From positions 21,017 through 85,016 of the forward strand of contig NZ_JOEV01000033.1 in the NCBI RefSeq assembly GCF_000721105.1: a stretch of DNA of 64,000 bases, written 5' to 3'. Made by a program: the position numbers and the translations under genes. Source of the DNA: Streptomyces cellulosae. GTDB taxonomy: Bacteria; Actinomycetota; Actinomycetes; Streptomycetales; Streptomycetaceae. How positions within the stretch are numbered: the stretch's first letter is position 1; each line of letters begins with the position of its first letter. Of this stretch, positions 55,455-64,000 are shown in pieces. The notes under the pieces were generated by a model, which was given only the letters and a program-made list of their open reading frames with translations, was not told the origin of the DNA and ran no database searches.

Positions 55455-56540
55455 TCAGCCGGCCAGTGCTTCCTCCTGGGCGCCGCTTGCCCTTGGTTCC
55501 GTCACCCGCACCTCCGGGACCTCCCGGTGGGCGGGGTCCCGGACCTCGCCCACCAGCAGTTCCAGTACGTCCTCCAGTGCGACCAGGCCCAGTACCCTGC
55601 CGGACGCGTCCGCCACCTGGGCGAGATGGGTCGCGGCCCGGCGCATCACCGTGAGCGCGTCGTCCAGCGGGAGTTCGGACCTGAGAGTCGTCATCGGCCG
55701 CCACACCTGCTGCGGTACCGCCCGTTCGGAGTCCTCCAGGTCGAGGACGTCCTTCACATGGAGATAGCCCATGAAAGCGCCGTTCTCCGCAGCGACCGGG
55801 AAGCGGGAGTACCCGGTGCGGGCGGTGAGCTCGACGATCTGGCCCGGGGTGACCGAGGGGCTTACCGTGACCAGTGACTCGCGGCCCAGCAGGACGTCCG
55901 TCACCGGGCGGGAGCCCAGCTCCAGGGCGTCCTCCAGACGTTCCTGCTCCTCGGGGTCGAGCAGGCCGGCCTGGCCGGAGTCCTCCACCAGGCGGTTGAG
56001 CTGTTCGCTGGTGAAGACGGCCTCGACCTCGTCCTTGGGCTCGACGTGGAAGAGCCTCAGGATCGCCTGGGCGCAGGCGCCGAGGGCGACGGTGATCGGC
56101 CTGCACACGCGGGCGAAGGCGACCAGGCCGGGGCTGAGCCACAGCGCGGCCTTCTCCGGGGCCGCCATCGCGAGGTTCTTCGGGACCATCTCGCCGATGA
56201 CGAGGTGGAAGAAGACGACCGCGACGAGCGCGATGACGTAGCCGAGGGGGTGGATCATGCCGTGCGGCAGGTGGATCCACTCGAACACCGGCTCCAGCAG
56301 ATGCGCGACCGTCGGTTCGGCCACCGCGCCCAGGGTCAGCGAGCAGACGGTGATGCCGAACTGCGCGGCCGCCATCATCTGCGGCAGCCGTTCCAGGCCG
56401 TACAGGACCTGCCGGGCGCGGGTGGTGCCGAGCGGTTCGATCTGGCTGCGGCGGACGGAGACGAGCGCGAACTCGGCACCGACGAAGAAGCCGTTGGCGA
56501 GCACGAGCAGCGCGGCGAACAGGAGCTGGAGCACGCTCAT
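55455..56540 (-). CDS. CNNM/CorC-type transmembrane protein with CBS domains
   Basis: 361 residues, ATG at 56540. The DUF21 membrane part has LQLLFAALLVLANGFFVGAE, FALVSVRRSQIEPLGTTRAR, GITVCSLTLGAVAEPTVAHL and FFHLVIGEMVPKNLAMAAPE. Two CBS domains follow (SRPVTDVLLGRESLVTVSPS to GYLHVKDVLDLEDSERA, and RPMTTLRSELPLDDALTVMR to LGLVALEDVLELLVGEVRDP). There is no C-terminal CorC_HlyC domain. Family members are linked to Mg2+ and other cation transport. Its start overlaps the stop of the paralogue upstream (ATGA). Confidence 0.9.
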   Translation of the reverse strand: MSVLQLLFAALLVLANGFFVGAEFALVSVRRSQIEPLGTTRARQVLYGLERLPQMMAAAQFGITVCSLTLGAVAEPTVAHLLEPVFEWIHLPHGMIHPLGYVIALVAVVFFHLVIGEMVPKNLAMAAPEKAALWLSPGLVAFARVCRPITVALGACAQAILRLFHVEPKDEVEAVFTSEQLNRLVEDSGQAGLLDPEEQERLEDALELGSRPVTDVLLGRESLVTVSPSVTPGQIVELTARTGYSRFPVAAENGAFMGYLHVKDVLDLEDSERAVPQQVWRPMTTLRSELPLDDALTVMRRAATHLAQVADASGRVLGLVALEDVLELLVGEVRDPAHREVPEVRVTEPRASGAQEEALAG

Positions 56541-57871
56541 CGGACGGCCTCCATGACGTTCACCGCGGGGGTCGTCCGGACCAGGCGCACCCGCTCCGCC
56601 CGGTAGTGCCCGACCTGGCGCACGGTCAGCCGCCAGCCGGGCAGTTCGGCCCTGTCGCCGACGGCCGGGATCCGGCCGAGCAGATCGGCGACCAGGCCGG
56701 CGACGGTCTCGTACGGCCCCTCGGGCACGTCGAGGCCGATGCGCTGCAGGATGTCGACCCGGCAGCTGCCGTCGGCCTCCCAGGCGAGCCTGCCGTCCTC
56801 CGCCGGGACCGCCGCGAGTTCCGGCAGGTCCTGCCCGTCGTGCTCGTCGCGGACCTCGCCGACGATCTCCTCGACGATGTCCTCCAGTGTGACCACGCCG
56901 GCCGTGCCGCCGTACTCGTCGACGACGACGGCGATGGGCTGCTCGCTGCGCAACTGAGTGAGCAGCGGCTGCACGGGAAGCGTCTCGGGCACGAGCAGCG
57001 CCGGACGGGCGATCCGTCCCACAGGGGTGTGCAGACGCTCCCGTACGGGCACCGCGAGCGCGTCCTTGAGGTGCACCATGCCGACGATTTCGTCGATCTT
57101 CTCCCGGTAGACGGGGAAGCGGGACAGGCCGGTGGCGCGGGTCAGGTTGACCACGTCCTCGGCGGTCGCCGACGACTGCAGCGCGCTGACCTTCACGCGC
57201 GGGGTCATCACGTGCTGCGCGGTCAGCTCGGCCAGCGACAGCGTCCGTACGAAGAGGTCCGCGGTGTCCTGTTCCAGAGCGCCGGCCTGCGCCGAGTGCC
57301 GGGCCAGGGAGACCAGCTCGCCGGGGGTGCGGGCGGAGGCCAGCTCCTCGGCGGGCTCGACGCCCAGGGTGCGGACCAGCCGGTTGGCGACCGCGTTCAG
57401 CGTGGCGATCACCGGGTGGAACAGCCGGGCGAAGGCGTGTTGCGGGCCGGCGACGAACCGCGCGACCTGCATGGGCTTGGAGACCGCCCAGTTCTTGGGC
57501 ACGAGTTCGCCGATCACCATCTGCACGGCCGAAGCCAGCAGCATGCCGACGACCACGGCGACACCGGAGACACCGCCCTCGGGGAGGCCGGTCGCGGAAA
57601 TGGGACCGCGCAGCAGCTCGGCGAGCGCCGGTTCGGCGAGCATGCCGACGACGAGGGAGGTGATGGTGATGCCGAGCTGGGTGCCGGAGAGCTGGAAGGA
57701 CAGCTGCTTGAGGGACTCGACGACCGTACGGGCCCGTCGGTCACCCTCGGCGGCGGCCTTCTCGGCGTCCGTCGGTTCGACCGTCACCAGGCCGAACTCG
57801 GCCGCCACGAAGAATCCGTTGGCGAGAATCAGCAGGAACGCCGCTCCGAGGAGCAGCAGGGGGATGGTCAT
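56537..57871 (-). CDS. CNNM/CorC-type transmembrane protein with CBS and CorC domains
   Basis: 444 residues, ATG at 57871. DUF21 part: LLLGAAFLLILANGFFVAAE, FGLVTVEPTDAEKAAAEGDR, GITITSLVVGMLAEPALAEL, VQMVIGELVPKNWAVSKPMQ. Two CBS motifs follow (LTAQHVMTPRVKVSALQSS, RIARPALLVPETLPVQPLLT) plus VVDEYGGTAGVVTLEDIVEE, and the C-terminal CorC_HlyC domain (GSCRVDILQRIGLDVPEGPY to ELPGWRLTVRQVGHYRAERV). It is the longer member of a tandem pair and is translationally coupled to it. Confidence 0.92.
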   Translation of the reverse strand: MTIPLLLLGAAFLLILANGFFVAAEFGLVTVEPTDAEKAAAEGDRRARTVVESLKQLSFQLSGTQLGITITSLVVGMLAEPALAELLRGPISATGLPEGGVSGVAVVVGMLLASAVQMVIGELVPKNWAVSKPMQVARFVAGPQHAFARLFHPVIATLNAVANRLVRTLGVEPAEELASARTPGELVSLARHSAQAGALEQDTADLFVRTLSLAELTAQHVMTPRVKVSALQSSATAEDVVNLTRATGLSRFPVYREKIDEIVGMVHLKDALAVPVRERLHTPVGRIARPALLVPETLPVQPLLTQLRSEQPIAVVVDEYGGTAGVVTLEDIVEEIVGEVRDEHDGQDLPELAAVPAEDGRLAWEADGSCRVDILQRIGLDVPEGPYETVAGLVADLLGRIPAVGDRAELPGWRLTVRQVGHYRAERVRLVRTTPAVNVMEAVR

Positions 57872-58026
57872 GATGCCGCCGCCTCCGCGTATACACGGAC
57901 CGCGAGGTCGCAGTCCGCGGTATGTCGGCAGGGGGCGGCGCAGGTACTACAGGACGATCCGTCCATCGCCGGAGAGGGTCACTCCTCGCGTAGCAGGAAT
58001 CCCTGGGCGCCGGGCGGCGCGCAGGG

Positions 58027-58053
58027 GCGGAGGCGCAGCGAATACGCCTCCGC
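58027..58053 (-). terminator. Hairpin after the PH-domain gene, likely end of the rib-his transcript
   Basis: GCGGAGGCG (58027-58035) pairs with CGCCTCCGC (58045-58053) across a nine-base loop. It lies about 50 bases past the PH-domain gene's stop on the minus strand and before the CNNM pair. No U-run follows. It could instead be an operator for the CNNM promoter. Confidence 0.5.
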
Positions 58054-58104
58054 CACCAGATTAATCAAGACATCCGCCACTGCGGCAGGGTGGAAGGCCC
58101 CGAG

Positions 58105-58572
58105 TCAGCCCTGATCTTCGTCGGGGCCGGTCGTGGGGCGGGCCGTGGAGCGCGCCTCGGCGAGCGCTCGCAGGGCGCGGGCATCGGCGATGGCCTGCTG
58201 TTTCGCGATGCCCGGCTGGATGCCGAGCGCGGGCAGGCTGGTGCCGTCGCTGAGGTTGAGGAACACCCAGGGGTCGCCGGGGCGGAGGTTCACCTGGATG
58301 ATCTCGGCCCAGTCCAGACGGCGCCTGCCGGCGATGTTGACGACGGTGACGCCGGACTCGTCGGCGACGACTTTCGGCCGGGACAGCAGGAACAGCACGC
58401 CGGCCAGGAGCGCGGCCGTGACCACGAAGCTGAGGCGTTCGCCGGGGCTGAGATGCTCCAGCAGGAGCGCGATCGTCGTGATGACCACGAAAATCGCGAC
58501 GCCGGCGGTCAGCAGGACGGCGCGGGTGCGGTTCGGCCGGAAGGTGACGGGGAGCGGAGGCAGGTCCGACAT
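58105..58572 (-). CDS. PH-domain membrane protein
   Basis: 155 residues, ATG at 58572. Two membrane helices (RAVLLTAGVAIFVVITTIAL and LSFVVTAALLAGVLFLL) precede a bacterial PH domain: KVVADESGVTVVNIAGRRRL, DWAEIIQVNLRPGDPWVFLN, LSDGTSLPALGIQPGIAKQQ. The acidic tail ends TTGPDEDQG. Family members are of unknown function. It follows hisG by 36 bases on the same strand and is probably the last gene of the rib-his transcript. Confidence 0.88.
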   Translation of the reverse strand: MSDLPPLPVTFRPNRTRAVLLTAGVAIFVVITTIALLLEHLSPGERLSFVVTAALLAGVLFLLSRPKVVADESGVTVVNIAGRRRLDWAEIIQVNLRPGDPWVFLNLSDGTSLPALGIQPGIAKQQAIADARALRALAEARSTARPTTGPDEDQG

Positions 58573-58608
58573 GGGTCTGTGGCTCTCGTGCGGCTCTCGT
58601 GCGGCTTC

Positions 58609-59466
58609 TCAGAGACGACAGGCGTGGATGGCCGTCGTCAGGATGGCCCGGGCGCCGATGTCGTACAGGTCGTCCATGATCCGCTGTGCTTCCTTCGCGG
58701 GGACCATCGCGCGGACGGCGACCCAGCCTTCGTTGTGGAGCGGGGAGACGGTCGGGGACTCCAGGCCCGGCGTGAGGGCGACGGCCTTCTCGAGCTGCTC
58801 GACCCGGCAGTCGTAGTCCATCATCACGTACGTCCGGGCGACCAGCACGCCCTGGAGGCGGCGCAGGAACTGCTGCACCTTCGACTCGACGCTGTCGTCG
58901 GCCTCCGCTCCGATGCGGCGGATCACGACGGCCTCGGACTTCATGATCGGCTCGCCGATGACCTCCAGGCCCGCGTTGCGCAGGCTGGTACCGGTCTCGA
59001 CGACGTCCGCGATGACCTCGGCGACTCCCAGCTCGATGGCGGTCTCCACGGCGCCGTCGAGGTGGACGACGGAGGCGTCGATGCCGTGGTCGGCGAGGTG
59101 CCCCGCGACGATCCCCTCGTAGGAGGTGGCGACCGTCATACCGGTCAGGTCCTTCACCCCGTTCGCCGTGCCCGGCTTGGTGGCGTACCGGAACGTGGAG
59201 CGGGCGAAGCCGAGGGGGAGGATCTCCTCGGCCTTGGCGGCGGAGTCGATCAGCAGGTCACGGCCGGTGATGCCGATGTCGAGCTTGCCGGAGGAGACGT
59301 AGATCGCGATGTCGCGGGGGCGGAGGTAGAAGAACTCGACCTCGTTCTCCGGGTCGACGATCCGCAGTTCCTTGGACTCGCGGCGCTGCTGGTAGCCGGC
59401 CTCATGCAGCATCTCCGCCGCAGGTCCTGACAGGGAACCCTTGTTGGGGACGGCGATGCGCAGCAT
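58609..59466 (-). CDS. hisG: ATP phosphoribosyltransferase
   Basis: 285 residues, ATG at 59466 (MLRIAVPNKGSLSGPAAEML). The long HisG form has its catalytic part around LDIGITGRDLLIDSAAKAEE and DGAVETAIELGVAEVIADVV ETGTSLRNAG, and a C-terminal ACT-like regulatory domain (LEKAVALTPGLESPTVSPLH, NEGWVAVRAMVPAKEAQRIM), which lets histidine inhibit it. It makes the first step of histidine synthesis from PRPP and ATP. It lies 45 bases behind hisE in one direction, and both follow the rib genes. Confidence 0.95.
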   Translation of the reverse strand: MLRIAVPNKGSLSGPAAEMLHEAGYQQRRESKELRIVDPENEVEFFYLRPRDIAIYVSSGKLDIGITGRDLLIDSAAKAEEILPLGFARSTFRYATKPGTANGVKDLTGMTVATSYEGIVAGHLADHGIDASVVHLDGAVETAIELGVAEVIADVVETGTSLRNAGLEVIGEPIMKSEAVVIRRIGAEADDSVESKVQQFLRRLQGVLVARTYVMMDYDCRVEQLEKAVALTPGLESPTVSPLHNEGWVAVRAMVPAKEAQRIMDDLYDIGARAILTTAIHACRL

Positions 59467-59511
59467 GAGGTCGGCTTCCTTTGCGTGGTGGTGGGCGGGA
59501 ACGGGTGCGGC

Positions 59512-59784
59512 TTACAGGTGGGCGTAGACGTCGTCCAGGGAGATGCCGCGGGCGACCATCATCACCTGGACGTGGTACAGCAGCTGCGAGATCTCCTCGG
59601 CTGCCGCTTCCTTGCCCTCGTACTCGGCGGCCATCCAGACTTCGGCGGCTTCCTCGACGACCTTCTTGCCGATGGCGTGCACACCCTTGCCGACCAGCTC
59701 TGCGGTGCGGGAGGTGGCGGGATCGCCGTTGGCGGCCTTGTGCTGGAGCTCGGTGAAGAGCTCCTCGAACGTCTTATTGGACAT
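59512..59784 (-). CDS. hisE: Phosphoribosyl-ATP pyrophosphohydrolase
   Basis: 90 residues from ATG at 59784 ([17 protein letters not shown]). The metal-binding helices [20 protein letters not shown] and [20 protein letters not shown] carry the conserved Glu/His of the HisE fold (EExxE). It hydrolyses phosphoribosyl-ATP to phosphoribosyl-AMP, the step after HisG. The separate hisE, not fused to hisI, is the actinobacterial arrangement. It is 34 bases downstream of ribH. Confidence 0.94.
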   Translation of the reverse strand: MSNKTFEELFTELQHKAANGDPATSRTAELVGKGVHAIGKKVVEEAAEVWMAAEYEGKEAAAEEISQLLYHVQVMMVARGISLDDVYAHL

Positions 59785-59818
59785 GGTGGCGCCCACTCTA
59801 CGCGGTGTGTCGCAGCCC

Positions 59819-60304
59819 TCAGCGCCACGGTTCGGATACTGAGCGGAGGGTGGCCGCAGTCGCCACCGCGGCCGTCACCGCCTCGTGTCCCTTGTCCTCG
59901 TGGGAGCCCTCCAGGCCGGCCCGGTCCAGGGCCTGTTCCTCGGTGTCGCAGGTGAGGAGGCCGAAGCCGACGGGGACGCCGGTGTCGACCGAGACCTGGG
60001 TCAGGCCCTGGGTGACGCCCTGGCACACGTACTCGAAGTGGGGGGTGCCGCCACGGATGACGACACCGAGGGCGACGATCGCGTCGTAGCCGCGGCCCGC
60101 GAGGACCTTGGCGACGACCGGGAGCTCCCAGCTGCCGGGGACCCGAAGCAGGGTCGGCTCGTCGATCCCCAGGTCGTGCAGGGCGCGCAGGGCGCCGTCC
60201 ACCAGACCGTCCATCACCTTCTCGTGCCACTGTGCCGCGATGACGGCGACCCGCAGGTCCCCGACATTGCGTACGGACAGTTCCGGTGCACCCTTGCCGC
60301 TCAC
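59819..60304 (-). CDS. ribH: 6,7-dimethyl-8-ribityllumazine synthase
   Basis: 161 residues from GTG at 60304. Family motifs: [60 protein letters not shown] (with the active-site His), [20 protein letters not shown]. It condenses the ribAB product 3,4-dihydroxy-2-butanone 4-phosphate with the pyrimidine to form lumazine; subunits assemble into icosahedral shells. It sits 21 bases downstream of ribAB. Confidence 0.96.
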   Translation of the reverse strand: MSGKGAPELSVRNVGDLRVAVIAAQWHEKVMDGLVDGALRALHDLGIDEPTLLRVPGSWELPVVAKVLAGRGYDAIVALGVVIRGGTPHFEYVCQGVTQGLTQVSVDTGVPVGFGLLTCDTEEQALDRAGLEGSHEDKGHEAVTAAVATAATLRSVSEPWR

Positions 60305-60325
60305 GTCTCTCCTTGTTTGTCTTGC

Positions 60326-61615
60326 TCACTGGTTGCCGCAGGTGGAGACGGGGGTCGTCTCCAGCCAGGGCAGGTCGTGCCCCATCCGGTCCCGCTTGGT
60401 GCGCAGGTAGCGGAGGTTGTGCTCGCCCGCCTGTACCGGCATCGGCTCGCGGCCGGTGACCTTGAGGCCGTGGCGGACGAGCGCGTCGGTCTTGTCGGGG
60501 TTGTTGGTCATCAGGCGCACGCTGCGGACACCCAGGTCCTCGAGGATCTGCGCGCCGGCGCCGTAGTCCCGGGCGTCGGCGGGCAGGCCGAGTTCCAGGT
60601 TGGCGTCGAGGGTGTCGTGCCCCTGCTCCTGGAGCTCGTAGGCGCGCAGCTTCGACAGCAGGCCGATGCCGCGTCCCTCGTGGCCGCGCAGGTAGACCAC
60701 CACTCCCCTGCCCTCGTTCTGGATGCGTTCCAGGGAGGCGTCGAGCTGGGGGCCGCAGTCGCAGCGGGCGGAGCCGAAGATGTCGCCGGTCAGGCACTCG
60801 GAGTGGACGCGGACCAGGACGTCCTCGCCGTCGCCGATCTCACCGTGCACCAGGGCGACATGCTCGACGCCGTCGACGGTGGAGCGGTAGCCGTACGCCG
60901 TGAACTCGCCGTGCCGGGTGGGCAGGCGGGTCTCGGCCTCGCGGCGGACGGTGGGCTCGGAGCTGCGGCGGTAGGCGATCAGGTCCTCGATGGAGATGAT
61001 CGTCAGGCCGTGCTTGCGGGCGAAGGGGACCAGTTCGGGCAGCCGGAGCATACGGCCGTCCTCTCCGGCGATCTCGACGATGGCGCCGGCCGGGCGCAGA
61101 CCCGCGAGGCGGGCCAGGTCGACGGCGGCCTCGGTGTGGCCGTCGCGGGCCAGGACGCCGCCGGACTTGGCGCGCAGCGGGAAGATGTGGCCGGGGCGGA
61201 CCAGGTCCGAGGGCTCGGCCGTACCGCTCGCGAGGAGTTGGAGCGTGGTGGCGCGGTCGGAGGCCGAGATCCCGGTGCTCACACCGTGGGCGGCCGTGGC
61301 GTCCACGGAGACCGTGAACGCCGTCTTCATCGACTCGGTGTTGTCCTGGACCATCTGCGGCAGTCGGAGCCGGTCGAGTTCCTCGCCCTCCATGGGGGCG
61401 CAGATCAGACCGCGGCACTCGCTCATCATGAAGGCGACGATCTCCGGGGTCACCTTCTCGGCGGCCACGACGAGGTCGCCCTCGTTCTCCCGGTCCTCGT
61501 CGTCGACGACCACGATCGGGCGGCCGGCCGCGATGTCCGCGACGGCCTGCTCGATGGGGTCGAGCGCGAAGTCCTCGAAACCGTCGGTGCTGTACAGGAT
61601 CGGTGCCGCCGTCAT
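60326..61615 (-). CDS. ribA: Bifunctional 3,4-dihydroxy-2-butanone-4-phosphate synthase / GTP cyclohydrolase II
   Basis: 429 residues from ATG at 61615, which overlaps the ribM stop (ATGA). RibB part (1-~210): [43 protein letters not shown]-type His region [25 protein letters not shown]. RibA part (~220-429): [39 protein letters not shown] (zinc Cys), [27 protein letters not shown]. It provides both early branches of riboflavin synthesis from ribulose 5-phosphate and GTP. Confidence 0.96.
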   Translation of the reverse strand: MTAAPILYSTDGFEDFALDPIEQAVADIAAGRPIVVVDDEDRENEGDLVVAAEKVTPEIVAFMMSECRGLICAPMEGEELDRLRLPQMVQDNTESMKTAFTVSVDATAAHGVSTGISASDRATTLQLLASGTAEPSDLVRPGHIFPLRAKSGGVLARDGHTEAAVDLARLAGLRPAGAIVEIAGEDGRMLRLPELVPFARKHGLTIISIEDLIAYRRSSEPTVRREAETRLPTRHGEFTAYGYRSTVDGVEHVALVHGEIGDGEDVLVRVHSECLTGDIFGSARCDCGPQLDASLERIQNEGRGVVVYLRGHEGRGIGLLSKLRAYELQEQGHDTLDANLELGLPADARDYGAGAQILEDLGVRSVRLMTNNPDKTDALVRHGLKVTGREPMPVQAGEHNLRYLRTKRDRMGHDLPWLETTPVSTCGNQ

Positions 61616-62253
61616 GCCGGCGCTCCTTCCAGGACGGGCTGCGAGTCCTTGCGGGTGCGCAGCCACCAGTCGCGCATGCCCCACAGGACGAGTGCGCCGT
61701 AGATGACGTAGACGAAGCCGGAGAAGGCGTAGCCGTTGGCGAAGTTGAGGGGGACGCCGACGAGGTCGACGAGGAGCCAGGCGAACCAGAACTCGACCAT
61801 GGTGCGCGCCTGGGCGTACATGGCGACGATGGTGCCGACGAAGATGTAGGCGTCCGGCCAGGGGTCCCAGGACAGGCTCGGGTAGGCCTTGAACAGCAGG
61901 GCCACCGCGATCGTGCCGACGGCGGCGGCGCCGGCCATGGCCGCGCGCTCGCGCCAGGTGGCGAAGCGCGGGGTGATCTGGCCGTCCTCGGACCGGTCCT
62001 TGTTGCGGTTCCACTGCCACCAGCCGTACAGGGCGACGGCCATGACGACGGCCTGCTTGCCGGCGCTGCCGGTCAGATGGCCGAAGAAGGCTCCGAAGAG
62101 GACGAGGCCGGACAGGAACTGCACCGGCCAGGTCCACAGGGAGCGGCGCCAGCCGAGGGCGAGGGTGATCAGGCCGAGGATGTTGCCGATCATGTCCGAC
62201 CACAGGATGTGCTGACCGAAGAGGACGAACGCCTCGGAGTTCAGCCCGTTCAC
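61612..62253 (-). CDS. ribM: PnuC-family transporter, probable riboflavin uptake protein RibM
   Basis: 213 residues. GTG at 62253 overlaps the ribE stop (GTGA). Seven to eight hydrophobic segments with the PnuC motifs [32 protein letters not shown] and [20 protein letters not shown]. PnuC proteins import vitamins by facilitated diffusion. Inside an FMN-riboswitch operon it is likely the flavin importer RibM/PnuX described in S. davawensis and Corynebacterium. The substrate is inferred from context. Confidence 0.88.
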   Translation of the reverse strand: MNGLNSEAFVLFGQHILWSDMIGNILGLITLALGWRRSLWTWPVQFLSGLVLFGAFFGHLTGSAGKQAVVMAVALYGWWQWNRNKDRSEDGQITPRFATWRERAAMAGAAAVGTIAVALLFKAYPSLSWDPWPDAYIFVGTIVAMYAQARTMVEFWFAWLLVDLVGVPLNFANGYAFSGFVYVIYGALVLWGMRDWWLRTRKDSQPVLEGAPA

Positions 62254-62852
62254 TCGCCAGCCCCCTGACGGGTCATCAGCCGCTCGACGTACTTGGCGAT
62301 GACGTCGACCTCGAGGTTGACCGGGTCGCCGGGCTGCTTGTGGCCGAGCGTGGTCAGGTCGAGGGTGGTGGGGATGAGGCTGACGGTGAAGAAGTCCGGC
62401 CCGGCGTCGACGACGGTGAGGCTGATGCCGTCGACGGTGATGGAGCCCTTCTCCACGACGTAGCGCGTGAGGTCCGCGGGGAGTGAGATCTTGACGATCT
62501 CCCAGTTCTCGGACGGCTTGCGCTCCAGGACCGTGCCCGTGCCGTCGACGTGGCCCTGGACGATGTGACCGCCGAGGCGGGCGCCCACGGCCATGGGGCG
62601 TTCGAGGTTGACCCGGGAGCCGACGGTCAGGGCGCCGAGGCTGGAGCGCTTCAGGGTCTCCGCCATGACGTCCGCGGTGAATTCGTCGCCGCCGTGCTCG
62701 ACGACCGTGAGACAGACGCCGTTGACGGCGATGGAGTCGCCGTGCTGTGCGCCCTCCGTGACGACGGGGCCACGAAGACGGAAGCGGGAGGCGTCGTCGA
62801 GGATTTCGACGGCGGTGACCTCACCCAGCTCTTCGACGATTCCGGTGAACAC
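62250..62852 (-). CDS. ribE: Riboflavin synthase alpha chain
   Basis: 200 residues. GTG at 62852 gives [20 protein letters not shown], the correct N terminus (MFTGIVEE in the family), preceded by GGAGGACCCGGGAA. The two lumazine-binding repeats are visible: [20 protein letters not shown] with [27 protein letters not shown], then [20 protein letters not shown] with [17 protein letters not shown]. It is first in the operon and under the FMN riboswitch. It dismutates two lumazines to riboflavin. Confidence 0.96.
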   Translation of the reverse strand: MFTGIVEELGEVTAVEILDDASRFRLRGPVVTEGAQHGDSIAVNGVCLTVVEHGGDEFTADVMAETLKRSSLGALTVGSRVNLERPMAVGARLGGHIVQGHVDGTGTVLERKPSENWEIVKISLPADLTRYVVEKGSITVDGISLTVVDAGPDFFTVSLIPTTLDLTTLGHKQPGDPVNLEVDVIAKYVERLMTRQGAGE

Positions 62853-63000
62853 TTCCCGGGTCCTCCTGCCACATCGGGGCACGGACTCCGGGGCTGTCGA
62901 CGAACGACAGAGTGTACGAGCAGGAACACCGGGGCGACGCCGGACGCACCCGTCCCGAAGGACGAGCCGATACGGCGGCGCGCACGAATGCCCGCCCGCC

Positions 63001-63127
63001 GCGCACTGCCTCCCATCCGGACTTTAACCGTCGGTCCAGGAATTTCACCTGGTCAACCGGCCGCTGGAAGCGACCGGGTCGCGGACTGTAACCGCCGGTT
63101 CGGACTTTCACCGACCCCGGAGTGCGC
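63001..63127 (-). ncRNA. FMN riboswitch (RFN element) leading the rib operon
   Basis: On the minus strand GCGCACT (63127-63121) pairs with AGTGCGC (63007-63001) as the closing P1 stem. Inside, GGGGTCGGTGAAAGTCCGAA, CCGGCGGTTACAGTCCGCGA, then GGTTGACCAGGTGAAATTCC, TGGACCGACGGTTAAAGTCC and GGATGGGAGGCAGTGCGC are the conserved RFN blocks. It lies about 150 bases before the ribE GTG. FMN binding should shut off the transcript or ribosome access. Confidence 0.97.
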
Positions 63128-63245
63128 TGCTTCTGGTACAGGGCAAGTGTGCCACGCCTTGTCGAGCTCCATACGGGTGAACGATGTGGGTTGCCTCACA
63201 GAGCGTACCGGGAATGTAACCGGCTTCGAGGATGGTCCGTACCTA

Positions 63246-63274
63246 TTGACCGGTTGGTCTAGTCCTCTTAGGGT
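63246..63274 (+). promoter_or_regulatory. Orphan chitinase-type promoter with DasR-like box, no gene behind it
   Basis: TTGACC (63246-63251), a 17-base spacer containing TTGGTCTAGTCCTCT, and TAGGGT (63269-63274). It matches the chitinase promoter at 47891-47919 in 25 of 29 bases. About 65 bases further the ROK gene's stop is met on the opposite strand, so no gene follows in this direction. The rest of the 487-bp gap (62853-63339) is the riboswitch and its upstream promoter region. Confidence 0.75.
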
Positions 63275-63339
63275 CTGCGTACGGTCCGGCGACGGTGACG
63301 ACGGCCCTTGCCCGCCGCCGGACCTCCAGGCCCGGGGCC

Positions 63340-64000
<661 letters not shown>

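Overview
The window is chromosomal DNA of a Streptomyces species. The evidence is very high GC with strong third-position GC bias, an RbpA gene behind a SigR-type promoter, the sporulation pair smeA-sffA, a mycothiol-dependent formaldehyde dehydrogenase and DasR/chitinase-type promoter elements. From memory, the order rbpA, fxsA, ppm, amidohydrolase, Lrp, acyl-CoA dehydrogenase, chitinase, hisG/hisE, rib operon matches S. coelicolor around SCO1415-SCO1447. I found no tRNA, rRNA, insertion sequence, prophage or CRISPR array.

Layout. (1) 1-3.5 kb: the 3' part of a CvnA-like nitrate-sensing histidine kinase is cut off by the window edge, followed by a two-helix membrane protein. (2) 3.5-18.0 kb: a choline/glycine-betaine catabolic island. 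It holds a ferredoxin reductase and Rieske ferredoxin, an IclR regulator, mscR plus a metallo-beta-lactamase-fold hydrolase, dimethylglycine oxidase, sarcosine oxidase, a Rieske oxygenase, betaine-aldehyde dehydrogenase, an APC permease and a choline dehydrogenase. Together these can take choline to glycine and dispose of the formaldehyde released at each demethylation. (3) 18.0-25.2 kb: a three-gene SMC/kite/kleisin-like complex of MksBEF/Wadjet type without a JetD nuclease. (4) 25.3-30.6 kb: a GntR regulator divergent from an MFS transporter, DUF1445 protein and pxpABC (5-oxoprolinase), then a broken glycosyltransferase. (5) 31.3-42.7 kb: HEAT and ankyrin proteins, smeA-sffA, the yczR/yczE pair with a glycerophosphodiesterase, a UMF1-type MFS protein, rbpA, fxsA and ppm. 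(6) 43.2-54.8 kb: amidohydrolase, Lrp regulator, small conserved proteins, acyl-CoA dehydrogenase, GH18 chitinase, TetR, a Tat-exported C39-like peptidase, a P-loop kinase with no normal start codon, and a TPR-AAA ATPase. (7) 54.8-64 kb: a degenerate repeat array, two CNNM/CorC membrane proteins, then one minus-strand transcript led by an FMN riboswitch (ribE-ribM-ribAB-ribH-hisE-hisG-PH protein), and a ROK protein running off the edge.

The observations I find most worth following are: the SMC complex with unusual nucleotide-binding motifs; two 40-bp operator-like elements of identical architecture in front of iclR and mscR; an orphan chitinase-type promoter at 63246-63274, nearly identical to the chiD promoter but with no gene behind it; the SffA ATPase lacking its Walker lysine; and a possibly leaderless 18-codon ORF ending inside a terminator hairpin at 52.6 kb. 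All functional statements rest on reading motifs and gene context by eye; no database search was run.
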